From: Deltaproteobacteria bacterium
GTDB lineage: Bacteria; Acidobacteriota; Thermoanaerobaculia; Multivoradales; JAHZIX01
Length of the DNA stretch: 64,000 nucleotides
Reading direction: 5' to 3'
Assembly: GCA_022601195.1 (NCBI GenBank)
Contig: JAHZIX010000039.1
Coordinates: 174,629 to 238,628 of the forward strand
This document shows positions 43,325-53,356 of the stretch, one piece after another. The position numbers and the translations under genes are program-made. Position 1 is the stretch's first letter; each line of letters starts with the position of its first letter. A model generated the notes under the pieces. It searched no databases. It saw nothing but the letters and a program-made list of their open reading frames with translations, and had not been told where the DNA came from.

Positions 43325-44059
43325 ATGCGCCTTGATCAGCTTCTTGTCCAGCGGGGTCTCTACCCGAGTCGGGAGCAAGCTCAAAAAGCAGTTCGAGCTG
43401 GAGGAGTCAAGCTGGCCGATCACCGCATCCTCAAACCAGCTCTTGCTGTCGACGAAAACGCTTCAGTAGAAATTCTTGGAGAGCCGGAGCCGTTCGTTTC
43501 TCGGGCAGGCCGGAAATTAGATGGAGCTCTTCACCATTTCGGCCTTCGGCCTCAGGGTTGGGTCTGTCTGGATGTGGGAGCTTCCACGGGAGGGTTTACG
43601 GACTGTCTGCTGAAAAAGGGGGCTGCGAAGGTGTTCGCCGTCGACGTGGGCCGTGACCAGATGGTCGAGGCCGTCCGCCGCGACCCCCGAGTGCATTGTT
43701 TTGAAGGGGTCAATGCCAGGTATTTCCCCTCAGATCTCCTTTCGGAGCCTTGTGGTCTGGTGGTCGTGGACGTTTCGTTTATCTCCTTGCTCAAGGTCGC
43801 CCCAGCACTCTTGCCCCAGATCGCTTCTGGAGGGCTTTTTCTGCCCCTGATCAAGCCTCAGTTCGAAGTTGGGCGGTCCGGTATCGGCAAGGGGGGCATC
43901 GTTCGAGACGCTGCGATCCGCTCCGAGGTGATCGAGCGCCGCATCGACCAGCTTGCCTCTCTTGGCCTCGAGCCCATGGGCCGGTGTGAGTCCTCCTTGC
44001 CCGGGTCCGGTGGCAACCGAGAGGCCTTTGCTCTTTTTAGGCGGCCCCAGGCATGCTAG
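43325..44059 (+). CDS. tlyA: TlyA-family rRNA methyltransferase / hemolysin A-like
   Basis: 244 residues. S4 RNA-binding domain (RLDQLLVQRGLYPSREQAQK, 1-60) and FtsJ-like methyltransferase (VCLDVGASTGGFTDCLL, VVVDVSFISLLKVAPAL). In mycobacteria it 2'-O-methylates 16S and 23S rRNA. Ends 7 nt inside nadK. Confidence 0.93.
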   Translation: MRLDQLLVQRGLYPSREQAQKAVRAGGVKLADHRILKPALAVDENASVEILGEPEPFVSRAGRKLDGALHHFGLRPQGWVCLDVGASTGGFTDCLLKKGAAKVFAVDVGRDQMVEAVRRDPRVHCFEGVNARYFPSDLLSEPCGLVVVDVSFISLLKVAPALLPQIASGGLFLPLIKPQFEVGRSGIGKGGIVRDAAIRSEVIERRIDQLASLGLEPMGRCESSLPGSGGNREAFALFRRPQAC

Positions 44060-44943
44060 GTGGATCCGGTCTCAAACGAGTGGCTGTAGTCGCGAAACCA
44101 GGTAGTCGCGAAGCGACCCGGGTGGCTGGAGAGCTAGCGGAGTGGCTGGTTCGCCGGGAGCTTCAAGTCTCGTTGGACGAAACGACTCTCCGAGCTGTGG
44201 GCACCAAAGCGATGGAAGCCTATGACCCAGCTGGACGCTACGGCTTGGTCGTCGCATTGGGAGGCGATGGAACCCTCCTTTCGGTGGCTCGAGGGCGGGT
44301 GGGAGCAGTTCCCCTATTGGGGGTCAATCTAGGGAACCTTGGGTTCTTGACCGAAGTCAGGCGATCCGAGCTCTATCCGACGATGGTGAGTATCCTGGCA
44401 GGAAACTACACCCTCGAAGAGCGATCCCTCCTCCAGGTAGACATCTATCGCCAAGCGGGTAGTCAAACCTCTTTTCGAGCCTTCAACGACGCTGTCATCG
44501 CCAAGGGGACTCGTTCCCGGATTATCGACCTCAATCTCACCGTAGATAGCCGGTTGGTCGCTAGGTATCGTGCCGACGGCCTGATCGTGTCGACTCCTAC
44601 CGGCTCCACCGCCTACAACCTCTCGGCGAACGGTCCTATCTTGCACCCCCTCTTGCCAGTGACCGTGATCACTCCGATTTGCCCCCATACACTTTCCATT
44701 CGACCCCTGGCGGTACCGGACTCCTCCTCCATCGAGGTCATTCTGGAAACGAAACGGGAAGAAGTCCATTTGACGGTAGATGGGCAGGAGGGCACCACCA
44801 TTCGGTACCGGGACCGCATTCGGGTCACTCGCCATGCCAATCGAGTGCTTTTGGTCAAAGCCCACGACCGATCTTTCTACGATAGCTTGAGAGAGAAGCT
44901 GCGCTGGGGAGGGCTCGGGACTCCCGGTGAGCCGACACCGTGA
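44053..44943 (+). CDS. nadK: NAD kinase
   Basis: 296 residues. Makes NADP from NAD. GGDGTLLSVAR and TPTGSTAYNLSANGPI are diagnostic, with LTVDGQEG near the end. ATG overlaps the tlyA stop; its own stop overlaps the start of tamB (GTGA). Confidence 0.95.
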   Translation: MLGGSGLKRVAVVAKPGSREATRVAGELAEWLVRRELQVSLDETTLRAVGTKAMEAYDPAGRYGLVVALGGDGTLLSVARGRVGAVPLLGVNLGNLGFLTEVRRSELYPTMVSILAGNYTLEERSLLQVDIYRQAGSQTSFRAFNDAVIAKGTRSRIIDLNLTVDSRLVARYRADGLIVSTPTGSTAYNLSANGPILHPLLPVTVITPICPHTLSIRPLAVPDSSSIEVILETKREEVHLTVDGQEGTTIRYRDRIRVTRHANRVLLVKAHDRSFYDSLREKLRWGGLGTPGEPTP

Positions 44944-47900
44944 GCACGGCTGGAAATGACTCGTCAGCGGTTCCGGCTATTCCGCCGGCCCTATTGTCCC
45001 GCCGTTGGCGTCATCAGGTGGTCCGTTTGGTCTTGTGGGCAGGTGCTGTCTTGGCAGCGCTCCTGTTCTTGTTGGTTCTCACCGTGCGAAGCGAACGCGC
45101 TCATGAACAGCTGCGGGAGTATCTGGTCGAAGAAGTTTCTCGCCAGCTTGGTCGTGGGGTCGCTCTGGGAAGAGTCGAGTACAGCCTCCTGCCGCCGACG
45201 GTAGAGCTCCATGATCTACAACTGGCAGATTCCGACCCAGACCTACCGCCGGTCTTCGCCGTCGAGCGGCTGCGATTGCAGACCGGGTTGCTGGATTTGT
45301 GGCGCCGCCGTTGGCGCTTGCGGCAAGTTGAAGCCTATCGGCCGAGTCTCCGATTGCGAATGGATTCCGAAGGTCGTCTAAACCTGCCGTCCCTGGCCAC
45401 CAGATCAGGAGATCGGCAACTGAGAGTCGATGTCGTGGTCCTGGAGCAAGGAGAGTTTCTCTTCGACCAACTGAGGATTGCGGTGGAGGCTCAGGCGCAG
45501 GACGTGCGCTCTCGGCTCGTTGGAACCGCACAGAGCTCCCTGGATGGCCAACTTACTTCGAGAGTGGTCACCGTGACCCTTCCCGGTGCCCGCCCATTCG
45601 ATTTCGATCTGACCCTAAACGGCAAATGGGAACCAGGTGGTTTGGAGTTGGTCTCAGGGAGGCTGACTGGGAAGGATCTGGCTGCGGAGTTTTCAGGCTC
45701 TGTGGAAGCCGCTCCAGGGGCTGACCCTCAGGTGGACATCGAAATCTGGGCAAAAGGTCGAGGGGAGGTGTTCAGCCACCTAGGCTATTTGACAGATGAA
45801 GTCTCCGGGCCCATCGATTCTCGCGGAAACCTACTCTGGAAGCAGGGGGAATGGAGCTATCGAGGGGGTTTTGAGGCACCTCGGCTCCGCTGGTTGGATT
45901 TTGACGTTGCCAACCTGTCGGGAGACGTGGCCTTCCGAGACCAGACCTTGCGGGTCGAAGTGGCAGACGGGGACTATGTTGGAGGCAAGGTCGCGGGTTG
46001 GGTTGGAGTCGACTTCGGGGCTGAATCAGCTCCCGTCGAAGTAGATTTCGACTTCCGAGACCTCGAAGTAGATCGTCTCCTGAGTCACCAGGGTTTACCA
46101 CTCAAAGGCTTCGGTAGCCGCCTCGAGGGCCAGCTAAATTATCGTTGCGCGCGGCCCAATCACCGACGTGGGACCGGGTGGGGGCAGTTTTTCCTCCGGC
46201 CGGATGAACAAATGGGGATTCCCTTTGTGGGTGACCTGCCGTTCACCATCGAGAGAGGGGTCCTGTCTAGTTCGGCGATGTTCGTCTCGTCGGAGCACCA
46301 GCGAGTGGTGGCCGGCGGTACTCTGGATTTGGTTGACGGAGACGGTGAGTTCGAGTTTCAGGCGACCAGCGGCGAGGTAGGGCAGGTGAGCGAGCTCCTC
46401 TTGCCCTATCTGGGGGGAAATGGCCAGGCCTCCTGGGTTCCTCATCAGGGTGAGGGTTCTATCGAGGGCCGGCTATTGGTGACTGATTTTTCCAAAGTGG
46501 CCGTAGAGATCGAGTTGGATTTATCCGGTGTGGCATCTTCGGAGCTAGAAGCGGATCGCCTACGAGGTAGTTTTCGCGCTGATCACGAGGCGCTGACCCC
46601 TCTCAACTTGGAGATGACTCGAGGTCAGGGAGCACTTCTGGCGACAGGGCAGGTTCGCTATCTAGACTCCCAGGAAAGGCAATCTCTGGTCAGCCTCAAC
46701 TTCGATTCTGTGGACTGGCCTCTAGAGGAAGTAGCTTCTTGGCGGGCTTTGGGCCTACCTTTGGAAGGGTCTGCTTCTGGTCGCTTGACCTTGGAGGGAC
46801 CTGGGGTTGATCTCGGAGGGGGCTTTCGAGGTTTCCTCTCCAAAGCTCGTTGGGCCGGGCATGAGGTCGGGACGGTATCGACGGAGTTGGGATGGACTCC
46901 GGATTTCGTCGACGTCACTCGACTGGAGGCGCAGGCCCCGGCTGGAGTCGTAGAGGTAGCTGGTCGATTCCACCGTTCGACCGAAGGGTTGGACTTTCAG
47001 TTCAGCTCCCAGAAAGTTCTTCTCGACCAGGCTCCGGTATCTTCCTACTTCGCCGGACGGGTCGGTGGCGCTGTGAACCTAGAAGGAAGCGTCGAAGGAA
47101 CTCTGGACAACCCCCGGGTCTTAGCAGAGGCCGTCTTTTCAGACCTAGCGGTGGCAGGGCGCCCCCTAGCTCAGGTAGCGAGTCAAGCAACACCGGACTC
47201 CTCCCGGCTGAGTCTCTCCTGGTCCAACGGGGACATCGTGGCGAAAGGGTCTGCTCTCGGGTTGCTGCAAATAGATGGTGGCGGTCGCCTGGAAGGAGAA
47301 AGTTTCGATTTGAGGTTTGGGCTCGAAAGCTCGCGATTGCGAGGTTTGGCGGAACTGGCCCTTGGGCGGTCGCTGGAAGACCTCGATGGAGATCTAGCCG
47401 GTGAGTTGAAGGTCGCGGGGAATTTGGGGGCCGATCCGACAGCGCAAGGATCTCTGCATCTGAGTCACCTCGAAGGGAGCTATCAGAGTCTCGACGTGGT
47501 TTCGGCGGAGCCCGTCGTCATAGATTGGCGACAACGAGAGCTGCGAGTGCGATCTCTGTATTTGCGGGAGCGGGATGCCAGTAGTGAGGCTTTCGTGAAT
47601 GGGACGGTTTCTTTCGCAGGCTCCCACCCGGTTGCCCTGAGGCTCCAGAGCAGCCTCGACCTAGCCAGCGCGGTCCCATTTCTAACCGATGTGGGGCTAC
47701 CAGAAGGGGCGCAGGTTTCCGGTCGGGCTGATTTTCTCGGGATCATTGGCGGTTCCCTGAGCAGGCCGCGATTCGACGGGCAAGGAGAGGTCAAGATCGA
47801 CCCTATCGTTGTGCCCTACTTCCCACAGCCACTAGAAGGTCTCGCCGCTAGGTTCTCCTTCTACCCTGACCGTGTGGAATTGGAGCAAATGGACGTGGAG

Positions 47901-48944
47901 TCCGGATCCGGAAGTCTTCGGGCACGAGGAACTCTCGACCTTGGACCCGATCTGACGGGAGGGCATTACCGTCTCTACGCCGAAGGGCAAGACCTCAAGT
48001 TTCTCTTCCCCGATGGATGGCTGCAGCAGGGAGATCTAGAGCTGTGGTTGAGATCTTCGGATACTGGCAGAGATCTCCAAGGAACGGTAAACCTGGAACA
48101 GGTGAGGTACCTGGAGGATGTCGAGGTCAATCTGGCGCAGGCCATCGAGAGGATCTTGGCACGGGAAAGAGAGGATGTGGGGTCCACCAACGAGTGGCTA
48201 ACGGCTACTCAAGTCAACGTGAAGATCCGCGCCCCCAACGCTTTGCGAGTCAACAATCGGGCAGCGAATCTTCGGGGTGACCTCGATCTTGACCTGAGGG
48301 GCTCCCTGGCTCGGCCGGTTCTTTTGGGAAAAGTCGACCTGCAACCAGGGGGGATCTTGCGCTATGCAGACAATGAATATCTTCTCGAGCGAGGCCTGGT
48401 CCATTTTTCGAACCCGAACCTCACCGAGCCGGTGATCGACCTGGTCGCGGCAGCTCGGGTTCGGCGATACGAGGTACGACTGTCCCTGGAAGGGCCACCG
48501 GATCGCTTGGCTCTGGAAGTCACTTCGGATCCGCCTTTGCCCCAGCTGGATGTGTTGGCCCTGGTAGCCGGAGGTCGCCCTCTGGATCCCGGTGCCCGCC
48601 CGGTCAGGCCTGGTTCGCCGGAGCAGGGCGAGTTGGAGGCCCAGGCATTTCTCTACGGTCAGGCAGCTAGTGCCATTACCGATCGGGTGAACACGTTATT
48701 TGGTTTCGACAAGTTTCGTGTCGATCCGCTTTCCCAGGGCAGCGACAGCGTCTCCTCGGTTCGGTTGACGGTGGGGAAACGACTGAGCAAGGATCTATTC
48801 GTTACCTATTCCCGAGATCCGTCTTCTACGGAAGGCGACATCCTCGAAGCCGAGTGGCAGCTCGGCTCTCAGCTGGTCTTGGTGTTTTCCCAGAACGGAG
48901 ATGGCTCTTTTTCCGTGGACGCATTGTGGGACCGGCGGTTTTGA
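44940..48944 (+). CDS. tamB: TamB/DUF490 translocation and assembly protein
   Basis: 1334 residues. N-terminal signal anchor (about 26-48), AsmA-like start (LEEVSRQLGRGVALGRVEYS region), then a very long beta-helical body. The conserved TamB C terminus is present: GGILRYADNEYLLERGLVHF, PVIDLVAAARVRRYEVRLSL, LPQLDVLALV. Spans the periplasm, for lipid transport or outer-membrane protein assembly. GTG start. Followed 13 nt later by its outer-membrane partner. Confidence 0.92.
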   Translation: MSTAGNDSSAVPAIPPALLSRRWRHQVVRLVLWAGAVLAALLFLLVLTVRSERAHEQLREYLVEEVSRQLGRGVALGRVEYSLLPPTVELHDLQLADSDPDLPPVFAVERLRLQTGLLDLWRRRWRLRQVEAYRPSLRLRMDSEGRLNLPSLATRSGDRQLRVDVVVLEQGEFLFDQLRIAVEAQAQDVRSRLVGTAQSSLDGQLTSRVVTVTLPGARPFDFDLTLNGKWEPGGLELVSGRLTGKDLAAEFSGSVEAAPGADPQVDIEIWAKGRGEVFSHLGYLTDEVSGPIDSRGNLLWKQGEWSYRGGFEAPRLRWLDFDVANLSGDVAFRDQTLRVEVADGDYVGGKVAGWVGVDFGAESAPVEVDFDFRDLEVDRLLSHQGLPLKGFGSRLEGQLNYRCARPNHRRGTGWGQFFLRPDEQMGIPFVGDLPFTIERGVLSSSAMFVSSEHQRVVAGGTLDLVDGDGEFEFQATSGEVGQVSELLLPYLGGNGQASWVPHQGEGSIEGRLLVTDFSKVAVEIELDLSGVASSELEADRLRGSFRADHEALTPLNLEMTRGQGALLATGQVRYLDSQERQSLVSLNFDSVDWPLEEVASWRALGLPLEGSASGRLTLEGPGVDLGGGFRGFLSKARWAGHEVGTVSTELGWTPDFVDVTRLEAQAPAGVVEVAGRFHRSTEGLDFQFSSQKVLLDQAPVSSYFAGRVGGAVNLEGSVEGTLDNPRVLAEAVFSDLAVAGRPLAQVASQATPDSSRLSLSWSNGDIVAKGSALGLLQIDGGGRLEGESFDLRFGLESSRLRGLAELALGRSLEDLDGDLAGELKVAGNLGADPTAQGSLHLSHLEGSYQSLDVVSAEPVVIDWRQRELRVRSLYLRERDASSEAFVNGTVSFAGSHPVALRLQSSLDLASAVPFLTDVGLPEGAQVSGRADFLGIIGGSLSRPRFDGQGEVKIDPIVVPYFPQPLEGLAARFSFYPDRVELEQMDVESGSGSLRARGTLDLGPDLTGGHYRLYAEGQDLKFLFPDGWLQQGDLELWLRSSDTGRDLQGTVNLEQVRYLEDVEVNLAQAIERILAREREDVGSTNEWLTATQVNVKIRAPNALRVNNRAANLRGDLDLDLRGSLARPVLLGKVDLQPGGILRYADNEYLLERGLVHFSNPNLTEPVIDLVAAARVRRYEVRLSLEGPPDRLALEVTSDPPLPQLDVLALVAGGRPLDPGARPVRPGSPEQGELEAQAFLYGQAASAITDRVNTLFGFDKFRVDPLSQGSDSVSSVRLTVGKRLSKDLFVTYSRDPSSTEGDILEAEWQLGSQLVLVFSQNGDGSFSVDALWDRRF

Positions 48945-48957
48945 TCCAGGGAGCAAG

Positions 48958-51891
48958 ATGAGGAGTCCCCTAGCTAGGTGGGCGACCATCGCCCTTCTTC
49001 TGCTGACCCTTTTGCCAGGGGGACGGAGTTTGAGCGCTTCTCTGGCCCATTCTGGGGCTCCATCTGGGGCGCTGGCTCTGACGCTGGCTCCGACTCTGGC
49101 TAGGAGTGCCCTCGAGGGCGCCGGAGGAGAGTCGGGGCAGCGGCTCGTCTCTCGCATCGAGCTCCGTAGCGATCTACCAAGGAATCTTGCTCGAGAGCTA
49201 CGGTCCCTGTTGGTGATCGCACCGGGGGAGCCGCTGTCCGAAGATCGAGTGCGTCGTACCTTGCGCAACTTGCAAGCATCTGGGCGGTTCGCTGAAGCAG
49301 CTGTTTACGCGCGTCCGGCGCCTTCTTCCGTGAATGGGGATGTGGTGGTGACGGTGGCAATGTGGAGCAACCTCCTCGTCTCCGAGATCCGCTTAGAGGG
49401 GGAGCTTGGGTTGGGGGAAAACCGACTTCGAGCCGTTCTAGAGCAGAGCGTCGGGCAACCACTGATAGAAGGCAAGTTGCTGAGAAGCCTGTACCGTTTA
49501 CAGGATCTCTATCAAGAAGTCGGTTTCCTGGAGGCGGAGATCCGTTTGCGGGTCCGTCGCCGAACGACCGCTGCTTCCGTTGTGAGTTTTCTCATCGAGT
49601 CTGGGCCCCGGACCCGGATCGGTTCCGTGGAATTCGAAGGAGACCTCGGCCCTTTCCAAGCGGTGGATTTGTTGGAGCGATTGCAGGGGACTCCCGGTGA
49701 GCCATTTCGAAGTCAGGACGCCAAACAGGATCTGGAGTTGCTCCATGAGTGGTTCGTTTCTCAGGGGTTTCGCACCGCTCGAGTGACAGCCAAAGCACCG
49801 GTTCGGTTTCCGCAGGAGCATCGGGTAGATCTAGCCTACAGAGTGGATCTGGGTCCCTTGGTCGAGGTGGAAGTCGTCGGTGCTGACCTCAAGAAGCTGG
49901 AGCGACAAGGCCTCCTTTCTTTCCTCGATGAGGAAGGTTATGACTCGGCATTGTTGATCCGAGCCCGCCAGCAGGTCGAGCGATATTTCCAGAAGAAGGG
50001 CTACTACGAAGTAGAGGCTTCGTTGCGGGAGCGAGTCGAAAAAGATCGTCTGGTGGTCGAGGTAGAGGTGAATCCAGGTACCTCCTTCACTCTTCGCGAA
50101 GTGCGCTTCGAGGGGAATGAAACGTTCCGTGACAGTCAGCTCGGAGAGCTCATGGAAACTCGGCCCAAGCAGCGCTTGCGGGTGGGTAGTGGGCACCTGG
50201 TGGACGAGATTCTCAGTCGAGATATGGACAATCTACGCTCGTTCTATGCTCTAGAGGGGTTCTTCGAAGCACGTCTCGAGAAGCCGAAGTTGGAGACCCT
50301 AGGAGACGAGTTATTCCTGACTCTGACCGTTCACGAAGGTCCCCAGCGCAGGATCGCAAGCTTGTCCTGGGTAGGCCTGGGGGAAGCGGAGCTCCTCGAG
50401 AAGGAAGGCGAGTCCGATCCAAGTCAGCCCGATGTCGCTAGTTGGCTCCGCACCGCTCCTCTTACCGAGGGAGGTGGATTCCACCCGAGGCGGCTCGAAG
50501 AAGCTGTTGAGGGGTTGACTGCTTTGTATCGCGCTTCTGGTTTCGAATGGGTCCAGGTCGAGTCGGAGGTCAGTTGGCCTACCGAGTCCCTGGCGGACGT
50601 CACGATTCGGGTCCGTGAAGGGTCTCAAATGCTTCTGGATCGGCTGATCATCCGCGGAAACCTAGAGACTCGAACGGAGGTCGTCCGCCGCTTCGTCGGC
50701 TTGGAGTCCGGGCAACCGGTCAGCCGCAGCCGTCTTCTAGAAGTAGAGAGAAATCTCGCCAGGCTGGGTATTTTCTCCCGCGTCGACGTGACTTTGTCGC
50801 CAGGAGAGGTAGGAGGGACCCAGCGGGATGTCGTGGTGCGAGTCGAGGAGGGGCGGGCTCAGCGTGTTTCTTATGGCTTGGGTTACGACTCGGAGGACGG
50901 GGTTCGTGGCTTGCTGGGGTTCTCCCACAAGAATCTTTGGGGTCGAGCTTTTTCTCTTCAATTGGATGCCCGGGCCAGCAGCCGAGACGAGCGCTACCGA
51001 CTATTGGTGTCGCAGCCTTCTCTGGGTACCTGGGCCATACCTCTGACCTACTCGCTGTTTAGCTTCGACGAGCAGCGAGAGAGCTTCAATCAGCAGAGTG
51101 TCGGGTTGCGCATCGATGGTTTCAAGGACTTTCGCTTTGGTCGATGGGGTTTGGCCTACGATTTTCGAAGCATCCAACTGTCGGACGTAGAGGAATCTCT
51201 CGATCGCATTGATCCGCTGGATCGAGAGATCGATATCTCTAGTCTGATTCCGAACCTGTTGATCGATTTTCGGGATGATCCCTTCGACCCTACGCAGGGC
51301 TGGAGTAGCGTGTTGGAGGTGCAGTATGCCTTTCCGACACTCTCCGCGGACGCGAATTTCCTGAAAGTGTTCGTCCAGCAGACCGGGTACCTCAATCTGA
51401 GGCGAGCGGGGGTTATCGCGGCTAGTTTGCGGCTTGGGGGAATCGAGCCTTTGGGTGGCTCCCGTGATCTTGCCGATGACGACAACCCTATTCCCATTGG
51501 AGAAAGATTCTTCGCTGGTGGCCGAACTTCTCATCGAGCCTTTCGCCGCGATCTCCTGGGCCTGGACGGTTCCACCAGGATCTCTGTGACCGATTCGGAG
51601 AGCGGCCAGGTAGACCTGTTTCCTGCCGGTGGCAACGGTCTCGTCTTGGCCAATTTGGAGTACCGCTTCCCCATTGCCGGAGCCCTTGGGGGGACTCTGT
51701 TTGCTGACGCAGGAAACGTTTGGAGAGATTGGCGAGCTGTGAACTTGAGTCAGACCCGCTATAGCCTCGGATTGGGTTTGCGCTACAGGTCACCCATCGG
51801 TCCAGTGCGGCTGGAAGTGGGATGGAATCTAGACCAGCAGGCCGGTGAAAGCTCGTCGGAGATTCATCTCACTTTTGGCAATCCATTCTGA
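48958..51891 (+). CDS. Omp85-family outer membrane protein (TamA/BamA-like)
   Basis: 977 residues. Signal peptide (about 1-25), several POTRA domains (at least six by eye, about 50-610), then the beta barrel (VSYGLGYDSEDGVRGLLGFS onward, with FFAGGRTSHRAFRRD resembling the conserved barrel segment) ending in the terminal Phe of an outer-membrane beta signal (EIHLTFGNPF). Upstream in-frame ATG 48901 lies in tamB; 48958 gives the signal peptide and has AGGGAG upstream. The tamB pairing points to TamA/TamL rather than BamA. Confidence 0.9.
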   Translation: MRSPLARWATIALLLLTLLPGGRSLSASLAHSGAPSGALALTLAPTLARSALEGAGGESGQRLVSRIELRSDLPRNLARELRSLLVIAPGEPLSEDRVRRTLRNLQASGRFAEAAVYARPAPSSVNGDVVVTVAMWSNLLVSEIRLEGELGLGENRLRAVLEQSVGQPLIEGKLLRSLYRLQDLYQEVGFLEAEIRLRVRRRTTAASVVSFLIESGPRTRIGSVEFEGDLGPFQAVDLLERLQGTPGEPFRSQDAKQDLELLHEWFVSQGFRTARVTAKAPVRFPQEHRVDLAYRVDLGPLVEVEVVGADLKKLERQGLLSFLDEEGYDSALLIRARQQVERYFQKKGYYEVEASLRERVEKDRLVVEVEVNPGTSFTLREVRFEGNETFRDSQLGELMETRPKQRLRVGSGHLVDEILSRDMDNLRSFYALEGFFEARLEKPKLETLGDELFLTLTVHEGPQRRIASLSWVGLGEAELLEKEGESDPSQPDVASWLRTAPLTEGGGFHPRRLEEAVEGLTALYRASGFEWVQVESEVSWPTESLADVTIRVREGSQMLLDRLIIRGNLETRTEVVRRFVGLESGQPVSRSRLLEVERNLARLGIFSRVDVTLSPGEVGGTQRDVVVRVEEGRAQRVSYGLGYDSEDGVRGLLGFSHKNLWGRAFSLQLDARASSRDERYRLLVSQPSLGTWAIPLTYSLFSFDEQRESFNQQSVGLRIDGFKDFRFGRWGLAYDFRSIQLSDVEESLDRIDPLDREIDISSLIPNLLIDFRDDPFDPTQGWSSVLEVQYAFPTLSADANFLKVFVQQTGYLNLRRAGVIAASLRLGGIEPLGGSRDLADDDNPIPIGERFFAGGRTSHRAFRRDLLGLDGSTRISVTDSESGQVDLFPAGGNGLVLANLEYRFPIAGALGGTLFADAGNVWRDWRAVNLSQTRYSLGLGLRYRSPIGPVRLEVGWNLDQQAGESSSEIHLTFGNPF

Positions 51892-52028
51892 GGAGTCTAT
51901 CGAGTCACCAAGGGCTGGAACTCCTGCGACAAGTGATACAGTGATTTTTGCGCTAGTTTGTGCTGCGCAGAGACCTGTCCGACGATTCCGAGTTCCTTCG
52001 AAGCTACTCCCTGAGGATCTGATCAGAT

Positions 52029-53243
52029 ATGGATGACAACACTCCTTTCGCGTCCATCGAGGAGGCCATAGAGCGCTTCCGAGAAGGGCAGATGGTGATT
52101 ATCTGCGATGACGAAGATCGTGAGAATGAAGGCGATCTAGCCATTGCTGCAAACAAAGTCAGCCCGGAAGCCATCAATTTCATGGCCAAATACGGTCGAG
52201 GACTCATCTGCTTGGCGATGACCGAGCAGAGATGTGAAGAGCTGGAATTGCCTCTCATGGTCCAGCAGAATACTTCCCCATTCGCTACCGCTTTCACGGT
52301 TTCTATCGAGGCACGGGGGAAGATCTCTACTGGAATTTCTGCCGCGGATCGATCCGCTACGGTCTTGACGGCCATCGATCCCGAAACCCAGCCTCAAGAT
52401 TTGCTGCGACCTGGGCACATTTTTCCCCTGCGGGCACAAGTGGGTGGTGTCCTCAAGAGAGCCGGGCAGACGGAGGCTTCCGTCGATCTGGCAAATCTCG
52501 CTGGACAGACACCGGCGGCGGTTATCTGCGAGGTCATGAATGATGATGGCACCATGGCTCGGGTACCGGACTTGGCTTTGTTCGCTCAACAGCATGAGCT
52601 TCTCATCATCACCGTCAAAGATCTGATTCGCTACCGCATGAGGAACGAACGGCTGGTGGAGCTGATCGCCTCCCCCAAGCTTCCCACGGCCTACGGGGAT
52701 TTTGAGATTCGTGCCTACCGCTCTCCAGTGACCGGTGAGGAGCACATTGCTCTGGTCATGGGGGATATCTCCGAGGAGGAACCAACTCTGGTGCGGGTTC
52801 ATAGTCAGTGCCTCACCGGCGATATGTTTGCCTCCCAGCGTTGTGATTGTGGTGTCCAGCTACATCGCGCCCTAGAAGAGATCAGCCGAGAAGGAAAGGG
52901 CGTACTGCTCTATTTGCTTCAAGAGGGAAGAGGTATCGGTTTGGCGAACAAGCTCAAGGCCTACGAGCTACAAGACCAGGGGCACGATACCGTCGAAGCC
53001 AACGAGAAGCTCGGCTTCCGAGCTGACCAGAGAAACTATGGGGTCGGGGCGCAGATCCTCAGGGACATCGGGGTGCGGAAAATGCGCCTGATGACCAACA
53101 ATCCTAGCAAGTACGTGGCCTTGGCAGGTTACGGCCTCGAGATTTCTGAACGGGTTCCTCTTGAGATTGCACCCACTGAAAGTAGCCGAAGCTATCTGCA
53201 GGCCAAGCGAGAGAAGCTTGGGCATCTTCTCGATCTCGTTTGA
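52029..53243 (+). CDS. ribBA: Bifunctional riboflavin enzyme: DHBP synthase / GTP cyclohydrolase II
   Basis: 404 residues. RibB half (1-205) with ICDDEDRENEGDLAIAA, RibA half (206-404) with the zinc motif CLTGDMFASQRCDCG and LLYLLQEGRGIGLANK. Two committed steps of riboflavin synthesis in one chain. No FMN riboswitch in the 137-bp gap upstream. The stop codon lies inside a tandem 10-bp repeat. Confidence 0.96.
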   Translation: MDDNTPFASIEEAIERFREGQMVIICDDEDRENEGDLAIAANKVSPEAINFMAKYGRGLICLAMTEQRCEELELPLMVQQNTSPFATAFTVSIEARGKISTGISAADRSATVLTAIDPETQPQDLLRPGHIFPLRAQVGGVLKRAGQTEASVDLANLAGQTPAAVICEVMNDDGTMARVPDLALFAQQHELLIITVKDLIRYRMRNERLVELIASPKLPTAYGDFEIRAYRSPVTGEEHIALVMGDISEEEPTLVRVHSQCLTGDMFASQRCDCGVQLHRALEEISREGKGVLLYLLQEGRGIGLANKLKAYELQDQGHDTVEANEKLGFRADQRNYGVGAQILRDIGVRKMRLMTNNPSKYVALAGYGLEISERVPLEIAPTESSRSYLQAKREKLGHLLDLV

Positions 53244-53290
53244 TCTCGCCTGATCTCGCCTGATCTCGCCTGATCTCGCCTGATCTCATT
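53231..53290 (+). repeat. Tandem 10-bp repeat over the ribBA stop codon
   Basis: Six consecutive 10-bp units: four perfect TGATCTCGCC (53241-53280) flanked by two diverged copies. The TGA of ribBA is the first three bases of the first perfect copy, so the array has expanded from the last codons of the gene. Each unit contains GATC. Confidence 0.95.
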
Positions 53291-53356
53291 TGCCAGTAGC
53301 CGGCGTTTCTTGCTGGAGGGCGGGGTGCGGTGGCAGGTTCTGCATCGGTACGGTCT

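Noticed and set aside
51892..52028. FMN riboswitch upstream of ribBA
   Set aside because: None of the conserved FMN aptamer segments is present in the 137-bp gap.
53231..53290. CRISPR array
   Set aside because: Units are 10 bp, contiguous and without spacers.
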